64,000 nt of DNA from Dugong dugon (taxonomy: Eukaryota > Chordata > Mammalia > Sirenia > Dugongidae), in contig CM057464.1 in NCBI GenBank assembly GCA_030035585.1, positions 76,554,919-76,618,918 of the forward strand, in the 5' to 3' direction. Made by a program: the position numbers and the translations under genes. The notes under the pieces were generated by a model. The model was not told where the DNA came from. It saw only the letters and a program-made list of their open reading frames with translations, and made no database searches. Shown here in pieces: positions 45,525-58,416 of this stretch; within the stretch, counting starts at the first letter, position 1, and each line of letters begins with the position of its first letter.

Positions 45525-45740
45525 GAGCCCTGGTGGTGTAATGGGTAAGCCTTGGCTGCTAACTGAAAGGTTGGTGGTTTGAACCCACCCACCCAGTGGT
45601 TCTGTGGGATAAATGTCTGGTGATCTGCTCCTATAAAGATTACAGCCAAAAAAACCCCCATGGTGCAGTTTTACGGTGTCACATGGGGTTGCAATGAGTC
45701 AGAATTGACTAAATGGCACCTAGCAACAACAACAACCACA
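45525..45740 (+). mobile_element. AfroSINE, long form, RTE-type tail
   Basis: ggagccctggtggtgtaatg, gtggtttgaacccacccacc, gtgggataaatgtctggtga, gagtcagaattgactaaatg, ending ggcacctagcaacaacaaca. Confidence 0.9.
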
Positions 45741-45882
45741 ATTCGGGTCACTCATAATTTAAGGAGTGTCTGTTTCCAACATCAAGAGAGCTGCATGCTC
45801 TTTTCTTGGATTATGTGCTTCTTCTGTGTAATTTAGATCCTTCTCTGTCATCATTTACTAAATGGCCTTCAAATTTGGAGGG

Positions 45883-46090
45883 AGTGCTGGTGGTGGAGTG
45901 GTTAAAGCACTCAGCTGTTAACCCAAAGATCAGCAGTTTGAACCCAGCTGTCACTCTGTGGGAGAAAGATGTGGCAGTCTGCTTCTGTAAAGACTTACAG
46001 CCTTGGAAACCCTATGGGGCAGTTCTACTCTGTCCTACAGGGTCGCTGTGAGTTGAAGTTGACTCAACGGCAGTGCTTTTTTAAAAAAAA
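45883..46090 (+). mobile_element. AfroSINE, long form
   Basis: gtgctggtggtggagtggtt, gcagtttgaacccagctgtc, gggagaaagatgtggcagtc, cgctgtgagttgaagttgac, then an A run at 46,082-46,091. Confidence 0.92.
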
Positions 46091-46091
46091 A

Positions 46092-48204
46092 AGTCTCAGT
46101 TTGGGTGTGTTAGAGCAAGGTCCTCTGCAGCCACTTGGATGGAATGCAGGTTTGCTACCTCATGTGGCTGAGTAGTTTCAAAGAGGTGGCAATGATCTTC
46201 TCAGGGAAGAAAACAGGAAGCACTGTAAATCCAGGGTGTGTGAAGGTTACTCTTGCTGGTGGTCTTCTGGGAAGGCTGGGCTTTATTCCTTTCCAAAACC
46301 TGGGGTTTCTGGAGAGAAAATCTCTTCCATCCTGCAGAGAATGGATTATTAGAAAGAGTGCTCAGTCAAGTCTGCTGTTAGCTGAGGTGGAGTCCATGGC
46401 CTGAAACTCCCTTTCTGGGAGATGGCCCTAGAATAACTGAGATTGATTCAGGAGGCAGTTAATAATCAGGAATAGCCAAGTATCACGGCAACTGAGTTGA
46501 ACACCATGGGAATGGCTTGGAAGAAAAAAACAGTGGTTACACAGGAAAGCAGCAGCAGAAAAACAAAATTCAGGGAGCTCGCAATTCATAGAAGAAAGAT
46601 ATTGCAAATTAGAACAGGGAGTTTATAGCAGAAAGGGAAAGTAAGTCACAGAGATTTATGGTGGAGAGAGCAAAGGTCCTGTATTGTAAAAAATGAATAT
46701 TACATTTCTCTGAAGGTGTTTGTAAACCTTTTTGTAATAATAGAAAAGAATAAAAGAGGAAAAAACAGGCCCAGTTGATGACAAGGGGAATGAACCAACG
46801 ACTTTGTCATGTCCAGTTAAGAACATTCCTTTCCCTTCATTTGAAGAGGGCTTGGGAGGGCAAAGGTAAATTCAAGTTGTATAATATATTTGCTACCAGT
46901 TTGAAGTTTCTTGAACCAGTTAGTAATCCCATTCAATCATCTATGAAATGGTTATCCTCATTCAAATATTATCCATGTTGAAAATTGGTGTCTTAGGGTC
47001 CTAACAAAATATTGATTATACAAACATAACCTTAACTATGTAGCCATTGTCATCTAACTGGCCCAGGCTCCGCTGGTCTGTCTCTATTTGGGTTCCTGTA
47101 TTGGTGGTCCATGGAAGAGTAGAGAAATGTTCATTTATCTTGTATTTATAGGAAAATAACCATGATTACTTCTTTCTTTAAATTATTATTTTTTTTCCTG
47201 AGACTTCCTTTCTACCAAATTAGCAACACTGAAAGTTGTCTTGCCTGGATGTTTGTTAGTGAAGGAGACACAAGGCACTGGAATCGAGATTCATGCTGGG
47301 TATAAGTTTGCCTGTCCTTGAAGATCTTGCAAATCTACTTTAGACCATATGGTCTCTAAAAATATGATGGTATCTAGTGCATATGAGGGATATTTCCAAA
47401 ATGATTTAGTTCATAAAACTGTCAGTTGATTTCATATATCTAATTGAAACATTTTTCCATCTAAAATAGGGCAATTTACAGAAGTGTCTCTCTAGTTTAT
47501 TTACATTGCATATTCCCATAAAGCAGCAGGTTTGCAATAAAGTGTTTGACACCCCCATGGTATTTTGAAAAAACAATATACAATCTGGCACAAGTCAGCA
47601 CCAGTGTGAAACAGCAGACTGGGGGGTATATCTTAAAGGCGGCAACTTTCAAAACTAAATGAAGTGTCATCTTAAGGAGTCTGCTGTTAATGCAATTTAA
47701 ATTACTCACCTGAAATTGATATTCTGCCGAGGGAAATGAAGCAATTTAAAAGACCACATAATTTCTTATCACTTTAATGACATTATGTGGTCATAGACTG
47801 CTCCCTTATCTAATATAATAACATTCCAGTTTCTTTTAACACTAAACACATTTTTCTATTTTAATTACTTGGCTTCTGGAAAAAAAAATCCACTCATTCC
47901 CTGTGGATGGTTAACAATTTGAGATTTATGCTTTGCTTCATTAGAATTAGGTAAACATGACCTTGACATACTCATTATGGTACCTAATATTCATTCCTAT
48001 AGAGGAAGGTGGAAATCAAAGAACTGTAGCATATTGTGTGAGTTCCCCAAGCTGTCTAGGCCCATAAGAGACCAATTTAATTTTTTTTCTTTTTTTACCT
48101 TTCTTGCTGGAAGGCATTTTGAAACATGCACCATCTTACTTCTTATGTTTTAATCACATGAAAATGCTAAAGGAAGAAAGCAGTTTTTGTAACTAGCTAA
48201 CTCT
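46092..48204. other. Repeat-poor block; no gene identified
   Basis: The longest stretch without a repeat that I can recognise. It contains an 11-bp inverted repeat (47,752-47,792) and, on the minus strand, a consensus-quality splice donor near 47,710. Open frames are short and unlike known families. A conserved non-coding or regulatory role is possible but not shown. Confidence 0.35.
47752..47792. repeat. Perfect 11-bp inverted repeat
   Basis: gaccacataat (47,752-47,762) and attatgtggtc (47,782-47,792) with a 19-base spacer. It could form a hairpin in RNA or be a paired binding site; no family recognised. Confidence 0.85.
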
Positions 48205-48212
48205 TCTTGAGG

Positions 48213-48417
48213 AGCCCCTGTGTGGTGCAAATGGTTAACATGCTCAGTTGCTAGCCAAAAGATTGGTGGTTTGAGACCCAGAGGCACCTTGGAAGAAAGG
48301 CCTGGTGATTTACTTCCAGAAAAAGTTAGCCATTGAAAACCCTATGGTGCACAGTTCTATTCTGACACACTTGGGGTTGCCATGAGTCAGAATTGACTTG
48401 ATGGCAACTGGTAGCTG
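48213..48417 (+). mobile_element. AfroSINE, ancestral form
   Basis: agcccctgtgtggtgcaaat, gtggtttgagacccagaggc, cttggaagaaaggcctggtg, gccattgaaaaccctatggt, catgagtcagaattgacttg. Perfect 8-bp TSD tcttgagg (48,205-48,212 and 48,418-48,425). Confidence 0.92.
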
Positions 48418-48517
48418 TCTTGAGGAAAGAAGAAAACATGCTGGATTCTTTCTAGATGAGAGAGAGAGTTGAGGTAAAATAAAGCCATGTGTTCTATTTG
48501 TTTCTAGACTGTTGAGT

Positions 48518-49042
48518 TGTATTATGGATTGAATTGTGTCCTCCAAAAATATCTGTCAACTTGGCTAGTCCATGATTCCCAGTATTGTGTGATTGTCCAC
48601 CATCTTGTCATCTGATGTGATTTTCCTATGTGTTGTAAACCCTATCTCTGTGAAGTTAATGAGATGGGATTAACAGCAGTTATGTTAATCAGGCAGGACT
48701 CAATCTACAAGACTGGGTTGTGCTTTAAGCCAATCTCTTCTGAGATATAAAAGAGAGAAGTGAGAAGAGAGAGATGGGGACCTCATACCACCAAGAAGCA
48801 AGAGCCAGGAGAATAGTGCGACCTTTGAACCTGGGGTTCCTGCGCTAAGAAGCTCCTACTCCAGGGGAATATTGATGACAAGGACCTTCCTCCAGAGCCA
48901 ACAGAGAGAGGAAGACTTCCCCTGGAGCTGACACCCTGAATTTGGACTTCTAGCCTACTAGACTGTGAGAGAATAAATTTCTCTTTGTTAAAGCCAACCA
49001 CTTTTGGTACTTCTGTTACAGTAGCACTAGATATCCAAGACA
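48518..49042 (+). mobile_element. MaLR-like solo LTR (MLT1-type)
   Basis: tgtattatggattgaattgt at the start, gagatataaaagagagaagt, gagagaataaatttctcttt and a terminal agcactagatatccaagaca. Closely parallel to the copy at 12,800. No clear 5-bp TSD seen. Confidence 0.78.
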
Positions 49043-49319
49043 GGTTGATTGGATGAGATAACGAAAGGACAAGAGTGTTGACTGTCAGTAAATGTTAGAG
49101 TTAGTATTGTATCTGAGTGAGGATTAAAAAATAAAAAGAGCAGCCCTCATTTCAAGGTTGGTTTGAAAGACAAAGAACGAAACATAGCTAAACTTTTTTG
49201 CTTACTAAATATCCTCATTTATTGATGTTCCCCTAATGTTCTTTGTTTTTAACACCATGATCCTGAAAGGTCTATGTCTTCAGGCAGGAAGAAAAGATTA
49301 TTGGGACTTGAAGTCCTGG

Positions 49320-49498
49320 TGGTGGTTCTCAACCTTGGCCACATATAGAACTACCCAGGAGATTCTTATGATTCCGACCCCCAAGTTGCACCCAAGACCA
49401 GTTAAATCAGAATCTCTGAGGGTGGCATTACAACAATTCATATATATTTTAAAACTCCTCAGGTGATCACAATCTGCAGCCATGATTGAGAACCACTG
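49320..49498. mobile_element. MER5A-like hAT-Charlie element
   Basis: tggtggttctcaaccttggc at one end, attgagaaccactg at the other as an inverted repeat, with gttaaatcagaatctctgag in the middle, as in the MER5A consensus. Confidence 0.9.
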
Positions 49499-49499
49499 T

Positions 49500-50214
49500 A
49501 GTGTAGAAACTTTTCCCAGGCTGAGGGTATTTGTGTTGGTGATGACTACTTTATGGAGAACCCAATTATCTAATTAATCCTACTATTGATCTCTAGCTTG
49601 AAGACAAAAGAGGAAAGCCCATTTATTTAGACTTGGTCAAAATAACAATGAACTTCTCTAGGGCAGGAAGTAGCTTCAATTTTTTTAGCTAAGTGTCTAA
49701 CACAGTGATTACCATATAACAGTTGCTCCAGGAACATTGTCTGGATACTTAATCAGCTCATTTCAGTTTATTTTTATAGAAATTTCTTACATTTAGAAAC
49801 CCTTGAAGACAGTTAAAAATATTTAAGAAGAATATCCTTGACATGTAGTATACCTCTCCTGAAGTGAGTACATGAACTTCTTCAGTAAAACAATACAGAA
49901 ATATATTCCTGAAAGACCTTTACCATTGGGTAGAGTAAATGTTCTTTAAATTACGTGAATAGAATACTTGTACATTTGGAAGCTGGTTGTGCTCAAAGTT
50001 AATCTGTAATCCAAATGAATGAAAGAATGAATGACAGATGATACTGCAGGGCGTTAACATTGTTTCTGGGTAGTATGGAGTGACCTTTAATAAGCAGGCT
50101 TTATAGGTTGACCTATTTAATAAATGATGGCAACCTATATTTTACAGGTAAAAATTTCTAGGAACCTAAAAATATACCATTACAACAGAATGAATCTTTT
50201 CTTAAATATCATAT
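49500..50214. other. No feature recognised
   Basis: Unassigned AT-rich sequence. Confidence 0.3.
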
Positions 50215-50257
50215 GTCCATCCATCCATCCATCCATCCATCCATCTATCCATCTATT
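50215..50257. repeat. (CCAT)n microsatellite
   Basis: About ten ccat/ctat units in a row (tccatccatccatccatcc, then ctatccatctatt). Likely length-polymorphic. Confidence 0.95.
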
Positions 50258-51120
50258 ATTACTAGGAATTTTACCTTCCTCTTTTTAATCTACATGTGTG
50301 CTGCATTCTACTGCCATCCTATTCATTAGATCAAGACGCTGGAATAATCCAGCCATGGATCTCCCAGGTTCTCACTACAGAGATTTCTGTGGAAAACAAA
50401 CATGTGAGAAATAAATATAGTACATGTTTTGATGATGTTTATCATGTCATTTTTAGTAGACATGGGTAACATTAGTTGAAACTATTAAATATTGCTGCTA
50501 TATATGAAGACATAAATTCAGTAAAGATTTTTTCCCTTAAATTTTAATAGAAGGGATAAAATTATATAACCCTTTAAATTAACAATTTAAGGTAGAATAT
50601 TTAAATCATAGTAAAATATAGAGAAAATAATATTTTCAACACATGTCTATACATCTGAAATTAAACATATATTAACAATTTACCCCTATTTACTTCATAT
50701 CTCTTTCTCTTTCTGTCTTTGTCTTTCTCTCACGATCTCTTTCTCCCTCTCCCTCTCTCTAATCAAACTTTGCAACCACAGCTAAAACCGCATCTATTCG
50801 ATCTTGCTCTTTGCTTCTTCCCTACAGATTACCACACTTCTGAAACTGGTGTATATCATTTCCATGCATGTTTTTCTACTGTCTGCATATGTGTGTATCC
50901 ACGAATGAAATAGGTACATAAATAAACGTATTTTGCTTTTCTCTTAACATTGGTTTTGAAATTTATTCATGATATATGTGGAGTGAGTTACTCATTCTAA
51001 TGGCTATATAGTCTTCCACTCTCTCTAAATTTATAATTTATTCATATCCCTAATTGGGGCAGAGGGGAGCATTTAGGATAAGAAATAGACATGGAAATGT
51101 TACATGGAGGTGATATTTGT
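50258..51120. other. No gene recognised; pyrimidine-rich tract
   Basis: A CT-rich run at ~50,698-50,760 (ctctttctccctctccctct). The rest is AT-rich and unassigned, perhaps with an L1 trace near 50,940-51,050. Confidence 0.35.
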
Positions 51121-51125
51121 ATTAG

Positions 51126-51350
51126 ATCCTGAAAGAGGTGAAAAGAGATTTTTCCAGAGAGACATATTCATTTCTGGATAAAGAAAAAGCAAGGCTTAGA
51201 GCTGAGTTCCAGCAAACTTTAAATAACATGACACAGATTGGGATGAAATTTAACATCACAGACTCCTATGAGAAAGTGATTGGTATGATTGGTAACATTG
51301 ATATGCAGCTTCAGAATGATTTTAAAAAAAATTTTTGCAGAATATCTTAA
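51126..51350 (+). other. Unidentified open frame, ~74 codons, possible exon or retrocopy fragment
   Basis: The frame is open from after a TAG to the TAA at 51,348-51,350. It encodes a charged, helical-looking peptide (YSFLDKEKARLRAEFQQTLN, DMQLQNDFKKNF). Lys/Glu/Gln-rich content would suit a coiled coil. There is no ATG at its start; it opens with codons ATC CTG AAA GAG GTG. An acceptor-like gtattag precedes it, but without a good polypyrimidine tract. I do not recognise the protein. It could be chance. Confidence 0.2.
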
Positions 51351-51420
51351 TTAAAATATTCTTGGAATTATTTTTTTGATAGTCTCAGTGTTAAAATGAG
51401 TGGTAATAAAGTTGTGATAA

Positions 51421-51628
51421 CCAACCAGTTGCCTTAATGTAGATTCCAACTCATGGTGACCACATGTTTGTGAGAGTAGACCAGTGCTCCACTGGGTTGT
51501 CAATGGCTGATTTTTCGGAGGTAGATCACCAGGCCTTTCTTTTGAGGTACCTCTGAGTGGATTTGAACCTCCAACCTTTTGATTAGCAGCTTCGTGGGTT
51601 AACTGTTTGTACCACAAAGGGACTCCAA
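51421..51628 (-). mobile_element. AfroSINE, ancestral form, reverse
   Basis: gattccaactcatggtgacc, caatggctgatttttcggag, gaggtacctctgagtggatt, cctccaaccttttgattagc, ending accacaaagggactcc. Same middle block as the 9,003 copy. Confidence 0.85.
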
Positions 51629-52747
51629 AGCTATGCTATACATCTGCTTATGTCAAGGTACCAGTTTTATTTTTTGTTTACTCTCATTTTTAAGGAGAAA
51701 AATAAATGTGACCTCTTTACTTTCTCTTAAGACTTTGTCTAGTTTTTTTTTTATTATGCTTTAAGTGAAAGTTTACAGTTCAAGTTAGTTTCTCGTACAA
51801 AAATTTATACACACATTGTTATGCGACCCTAGTTGCTCTCTCTATACTGTGACAGCACACTCCTCCTTTCCACCCTGGATTTCCCATGTCCATTCAACCA
51901 GCTCCTGACCCTCTCTGCCTTCTCATCTTGCCTCCGGACAGGAGCTGCCTGTTTAGTCTCATGTGTCTACTTGAGCTAAGAAGCACCTTCTTCACGAGTA
52001 TCATTTTATGTCTTATAGTCCAGTCTAACCTTTGTCTGAAGAGTTGGCTTCGGGAATGGTTTCAGTTTTGAGCTAACAGAGAGTTCAGGGGCCATGTCTT
52101 CTGGGATCCCTCCAGTCCCAGTCAGACCATTAAGTCTGGTCTTTTTACTAGAATTTGAGTTCTGCACCCCACTTCTCTCCTGCTCCATCAGGGGGGTCTC
52201 TTTATTGTGTTCCCTGTCAGGGCGGTCATTGGTGGTAGCCGGGCACCATCTAGTTCTTCTGGTCTCAGGCTGATGGAGTCTCTGGTTTATGTGGCCTTTT
52301 CTGTCTCTTGGGCTCGTATTTTCCTTGTGTCTTCGGTGTTCTTCATTCTCCTTTGCTCCAGGTGGGTTGGGACCAACTGATGCATCTTAGATGGCAGCTT
52401 GCTAGCTTTTAAGACCCTAGATGCCACTCACCAAAGTGGGATGCAGAATATTAATTTTGTTAAGCCAATTGACATAGATGTCCCTTGAAACCATGGTCCC
52501 CAGACCCCTGCTCCGGCTACTCTGTCTTTCAAAGTGTTTGGTTGTATTCAGGAAACTTCCTAGCTTTTGGTTTAGTCCAGTTGTGCTGACTTCCCCTGTA
52601 TCGTGTGTTGTCCTTCCCTTCACCTAAGATAATTCTTATCTACTCTCTAGTTAGTGAATACCCTCTCCCTCCCTCCCTATGCTCATAACTATCAAAGAAT
52701 GTTTTCTTCTACGTTTAAACTTTTTCTTGAGTTCTTCTGATAGTAGT

Positions 52748-55700
52748 CTCATACAATATTTGTCCTTTTGGGACTGACTAATTTAACTCTGCATAATGCC
52801 TTCCAGATTCATCCACGTTACGTGATGCTTTGAGGATTCATAGTTGTTCTTTATTGTTGGGTAGTATTACATTGTGTGAATATACCATAATTTGTTTATC
52901 CATCTCTCTTTTGATGAGCACTTAGGTTGTTTCCATCTTTTTGCTATTGTGAACAATGCTGCAGTGAACATGATTGTACATATGTCTATTTGTACGACGG
53001 CTCTTATTTCTCTAGGATATACTCCTAGGAGTGGGATTGCTGGATCATATGGTATTTCTATTTCTAGCTTTCTAAGGCAGTGCCAAATCGATCTCCAAAG
53101 TGGTTGTACCATTTTACATTCCCACCAACAGTGTATAAGTGTTCCAGTCTCTCCACAACCTCTCCAACATTTATTATTTTCTGTATTTTGGATTAATGCT
53201 AGCCTTGTTGAGGTGAGATGGTATCTCATTGTAGTTTTGATTTGCATTTCTCTAATGGCTAACGATTGTGAACATTTCCTCATGTATCTGTTAGCTGCCT
53301 GAATGTCTTCTTTGGTGAAGTGTCTGTTCATATACTTTGCCCATTTTTTAATTGAGTTATTTGTGGTTGAGGTTTTGAAGTATATTGTAGATTTTAGAGA
53401 TTAGACACTGATCTGATTTGTCGTAGTGAAAAATTTTTTCCCAGTCTGTAAGTTGTCTTTTTACTGTTTTGGTGAAGTCTTTTGATGAGCATAAGTGTTT
53501 GATTTTTAGGAGCTCCCAGTTATCTAGCTTCTCTTCTGGTGTTTGTGCATTGCTACTTACAGTTTGTATTCTGTTCATGCCATGTATTAGGGATCCTAGC
53601 TTTGTTTCTGTTTTTTCCTCCATGATCTTTATTATTTTCGATTTTGTATTTAGGTCTTTGATACATTTTGAGTTGGTTTTTGTGCATGGTGTGAGGTATG
53701 GGTCTTATTTCATTTTTTTGCAGATGGATATCCAGTTATGCCAGCACCATTTGTTAAAGAGACTGTCTTTTCCCCATTTAACGGACTTTGGGCCTTTGTC
53801 AAATATCAGCTGCTCATAGGTGAATGAATTTATGTCCGGATTCTCAATTCTGTTCCATTGATCTATGTATCTGTTGTTGTACAGGACTGGGCTGTTTTAA
53901 CTACTGTGATGGTATAATAGATTCTAAAATCAGATAGTATGAGGCCTCCCACTCTGTTCTTCTTCACTAATGCTTTACTTACCCAGGGCCTCTTCCCTTG
54001 TCATATGAAGTTGGGGATTTGTTTCTCCATCTCATTAAAAAATGCCACTGGAATTTGAATCGAGATTGCATTATATCTGTAGATTGCTTTGGGTAGAATA
54101 GACATGTTCACAATGTTGAGTCTACCTATCCATGAGCAAGGTCAGTTTTTCCACTCATGTAGGTCTCTTTTGGTTTCTTCCAGTAGTGCCTTGTAGTTTT
54201 CATTGTACAGATCTTTTATGACTCTGGTTAGATTTATTCCTAAGTATTTTATCTTCTTGGAGGCTATTGTAAATGGTATTGATTTTGTGATTTCCTCTTC
54301 GAGGTTCTCTTCGTTGGTGTAAAGGATTCCAACTGATTTTTGTATGTTTATCTTGTATCCTGAAACTTTGCTGAAATCTTCTATTAGTTCCAATAGTTTT
54401 CTTGTGGATTCTTTGGAGTATTCTGTGTATAAGATCGTATGATCTGCAAATAGAGATACTTTGACTTCTTCCCTACCAGTTTTGATGCCCTTTATTTCTA
54501 GCCTAATTGCTCTAACTAGGACCTCCAGCACAATGTTGAATAAGAGTGATGATAAAGGGCATCCCTTCTGGTTCTTGTTCTCAAGGGGAATACTTTCAGA
54601 CTCTCTCCATTTAAGATGATGTTAGCTGCTGGCTTTGTATAAATGCCGTTTATTATGTTTTGGAATTTCCCTTCTATTTCCGTTTTGCTGAGAGTTTTTA
54701 TCATAAATGGGTGTTGGACTTTGTCAAGTGCCTTTTCTGCATCAATTGATAAGATCATGTGCTTCTTTTGTTTTATTTATGTGATGGATTACATTGATTG
54801 TTTTTCTAATGTTGAACCATCCCTGCATACCTGGTACAAATCCCACTTGATCATGGTGAATTATGTTTTTGATATGTTGTTGAATACTATTGGCTAGAAT
54901 TTTGTTGAGGATTTTTGTGTCAATGTTCATGAGGGATATTGATCTGTAATTCTCTTTTTTTGTGGTGTCTTTAACTGGTTTTGGTATCAGGATTATGCTG
55001 GCTTCATAGAACGAATTTGGGAGTATTCCATCCTTTTCTATCCTCTGAAATACCTTTAGTAGTAGTGCTGTTAACTCTTCTCTGAAAGTTTAGTAGAATT
55101 CGCCAGTGAAACCATTAAGGCTAGAGCTTTTTTATGTTGGGAGTTTTTAAATTACCTTTTTAATCTCTTCTTTTGTTATGGGTTTATTTAGTTGTTCTAC
55201 CTGTGTTTGTGTTATTTTAGGTAGGTAGTGTGTTTCTAGAAATTTTTACATTTCCTCTAGGTTTTCAAATTTGTTAGAGTACTATTTTTCACAGTATTCT
55301 GTTATGATTCTTTTAATTTCAGTTGGGTCTGTTGTGATATCGCCCATCTCATTTCTTATTTGGGTTATTTGCTTTCTCTCCTGTTTTTCTTTTGTCAATT
55401 TGGCCAGTGGTTTATCAATTTTGTTGATCTTTTCAAAGAACAAATTTTTGGCCTTGTTAACTCTTTCAATTGTTTTTCTATTCTCTATTTCATTTAATTC
55501 TGCTCTACTTTTTATTATTTGCTTTCTTCTGGTGCCAGAGGGCTTCTTTTGCTGCTCTCTTTCTATTTGTTTGAGTTGTAGGGTTATAATGTTTTGATTT
55601 TGGCCCTTTCTTCTTTTTGAATGGGTGCATTTATTGTTATAAATTGACCTCTGAGCACTGCTTATGCTGTGCCCCAAAGGTTCTGGTAGGATACGTTTTC

Positions 55701-57020
55701 ATTCTCATTTGATTCTGTGAAGTTTTTTATTCCACCCTTAATTTCTTCTATAACCCAGTAGTTTTTGTACAAGGTGTTGTTCAGTTTCTATGTGCTTTGT
55801 TTTTTTTTTTCATTGCTTTTTCTGTATTGATTTCCACTTTTATGGCTTTGTGTTCAGAAAAGATACTTTGTAATATGTTGATGCTTTAGATTCTGTTAAG
55901 GCTTACTTTATGGCCTAATATGCGGTCTATTCTGGAGAATATTCCACGTGCATTGGAAAAGGAAGTGTACCTGGCTGCTGTTGGGTGGAGTGTTTGATGT
56001 ATGTCTATGACATCAAGTTGGTTGACTGTAGCATTTAGCTCTTCCGTGTCTTTGTTGTGCTCATTTATGGATGTTCTGTCCTTCACTGAAAGTGGGGTGT
56101 TGAAGTCTCCTATTATTATTGTGGAGCTGTCTATCTCTCTTTTCAGTGCTGTTAGAGTTTGTTTTATGTATTTTGGAGCCCTGTTATTGGATGCGTAAAT
56201 ATTTATGATAGTTACGTCCCCCTGGTGTATTGACCCTTTAATCATTATATAGTGTCCTTCCTTATCCTTTGTGGTGGATTTTACTTTAAAGTCTATTTTG
56301 TCAGAGATTAATATTGCCACTTATCCTAGGCTAAGTTCTCTAGAGAAGCAAAATCAGTAAAGCGTATAAGTATATATATATAGAGATTTATATCAAAGAA
56401 ACAGCTTACGTGATTGTAGAGGCTGGAATGTCCCAAATCCATGGATTAGGATAGAAGCTTCTCCTTATTCTTGTAGCCACAGGGGCTGGCGAACCCAAGA
56501 TCGGCTAGTAGGAAAATAGGACTCCGCTCACAGGCTGTGAAGACTGATGATTCCCAGGATCGACAGATAAGCTGATAGCTCAAGTGCCAAGAACTGAAGT
56601 TAGACCAACTGGAGGCAGCCGCAGGATCCAGAGCAAGCAAAAAGCCAGAACGTCTGCTTATATTCGGATGCAGGCCACGCCTCCAAAGAAATTCCCTTTC
56701 AACTGATTGGCTACTCACAGCAGATTCAGTCATGGGAATGATTACATATACACACTGAGAATCATGGTCCAGCCAAGATGACCCACAATCTTAACCATTA
56801 CATCACTCCTGCTTTTTTGATTGCTGTTTGCTTGATATATTTTTTCTATCCTTTGAGTTTTAGTTTGTTTGTGTCTTTAAGTCTAAGATGTGTCTTTTGT
56901 AGGCAGGATATAGATGGATTGAATTTTAATCCATTCTGCCACTCTCTCTTTCTTTATTGGTGCATTTAGTCCATTTACATTCAGTGTAGTTATTGATAGG
57001 TATGTGTTTAGTGCTGTCAT
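52748..57020 (-). pseudogene. L1-E ORF2, disrupted
   Basis: Pieces in order: endonuclease start at ~57,020, then after the LTR 56,320-55,886 (IIIGDFNTPLSVKDRTS), linker 55,677-55,282, reverse transcriptase 54,930-54,142 ([33 protein letters not shown]; the FADD motif has become FADH) and a C-terminal part 53,623-52,867 with [18 protein letters not shown]. Many frameshifts and stops. The catalytic Asp change alone would inactivate it. Confidence 0.9.
56322..56802 (-). mobile_element. ERVL/MLT2-like solo LTR in L1-E ORF2
   Basis: Reverse-strand LTR: start complement cttaaccattaca at the right, ggtccagccaagatgaccc, and end ctaagttctctagagaagc at the left with tatatatatagagatttat beside the polyadenylation region. 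5-bp flanks ccact (56,317-56,321) and tcact (56,803-56,807). L1 coding sequence resumes directly on both sides. Confidence 0.82.
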
Positions 57021-57476
57021 TTTGATGTCTTTTTTTTGTGTTGTTGACAGTTTCTTTGTTCTACTTAATTTTCCGTGCTGAGTCGTTTTTCTTTATGTAT
57101 TTTCTTTTCATCTTTTTCATTGTTGTTGATTTTCTATTTGCTGAGTCTTTATGTTTTTCTTACTTCGATGTGTAGGATTGTTAGTTTCCTTTGTGGTTGC
57201 CTTAATATTTAGCCCTATATTTCTAAGTTTAAACCAATCTTTTTTTTCTTTATATTGCCTTGACTTCCTCTCCATATGAAACATCTGTGATTACATTTTT
57301 TAGTTCCTCTCTTTTGTTTTAATATTGCCATCTATTACATATTGATGTCTCTGTTTTCTTATTTTCTGTGTTGTAGCTTTGGTTTATTTTTGTGACTTCC
57401 CTATCTGGGTTGATATCTGGTTGTTCTGACCTGCGTTCTAGTCATGGATTGTTATCTGATGTTATTGATTTTCTAA

Positions 57477-58416
57477 CTAGAGGACTCCCTTTAGTAGGTC
57501 TTGTAAGTTTGGTTTGGGTTTTACAAATTCCCTAAACTTCTGTTTATCTGGAAGTGTCCTAATTTGGCCATCATATTTGAGAGACAGTTTTGCTGGATAT
57601 ATAATTTTTGGCTGGCAATTTTTTTCCTTTAAGGCTTTATATATGTCATCCCATTGCCTTCTTGCCTGCATGGTTTCTGCTGAGTAGTCCGAGCTTAGTC
57701 TTACTGACTCTCCTTTGTAGAAGACTTTTCTTTTATCCCTAGCCGCTCTTAAAATTCTCTCTTTATCTTTAAGTTTGATTATATTATGTTTTGGTGAACT
57801 TTTATGGGATCTCCTTAAGTGGGGTTCGATGAGCATCTTGGATAGATATCTTCTCATCTTTCATGATATCAGGGAAGTTTTCTGTCAACAAATCTTCAAC
57901 AATTCTCTCTGTATTTTCTGTTATCCCTCCCTGTTCTGGTACTCATCACTCATAGGTTATTTCTCTTGATAGAGTCCCATGTAACACTTAGAGTTTCTTC
58001 ATTCTTTTTAATTCTTTTACCTGATTTTTCCTCAAATAAGTTGGTGTCAGTGCTTTATCTTTAATGTCACTAATTCTGACTTCTACTGCCTCAGTTCTGC
58101 TCCTTTTACTTTCTATTGAGTTGTCTAATTCTGACATTTTATCGTTAATCTTCTGGATTTCTGATTGCTGTTTCTGTATGGATTCTTGCAGCTTATTAAA
58201 TTTGTCTTTATGCTCTTGAATAACTTTTTTAAGTTCCACTACTGCTTTGTCTGTATGTTCTTTGGAATTCTCTGAATTTTGTTGAATTTCCTTTCTAATT
58301 TCTTGAAGAGTTCTGTATATTAATCTTTTGTATTCTGCCTCTGGTAATTCCAAGAAATTGTCTTCCTCCAGAAAATTTATTGATTCTTTATTTTGGGAGC
58401 TTGCTGAAGCCATCAT
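57477..58416 (-). pseudogene. L1-E ORF1, disrupted
   Basis: N-terminal piece 58,416-57,988 starts MMASASSQNKESINFLEE and is a long heptad-rich coiled coil (SEIQKINDKMSELDNSIESK). C-terminal piece 57,857-57,477 has KLKDKERILRAARDKRKV, SSDYSAETMQARRQWDDIYK and ends NLQDLLKGVL. The RRM between them is shifted. Total length of about 313 codons fits ORF1p. Confidence 0.88.

Noticed and set aside
52867-53331. Independent gene encoding a cysteine-rich protein
   Set aside because: The frame with [18 protein letters not shown] is the C-terminal domain of L1 ORF2, as in L1-C.
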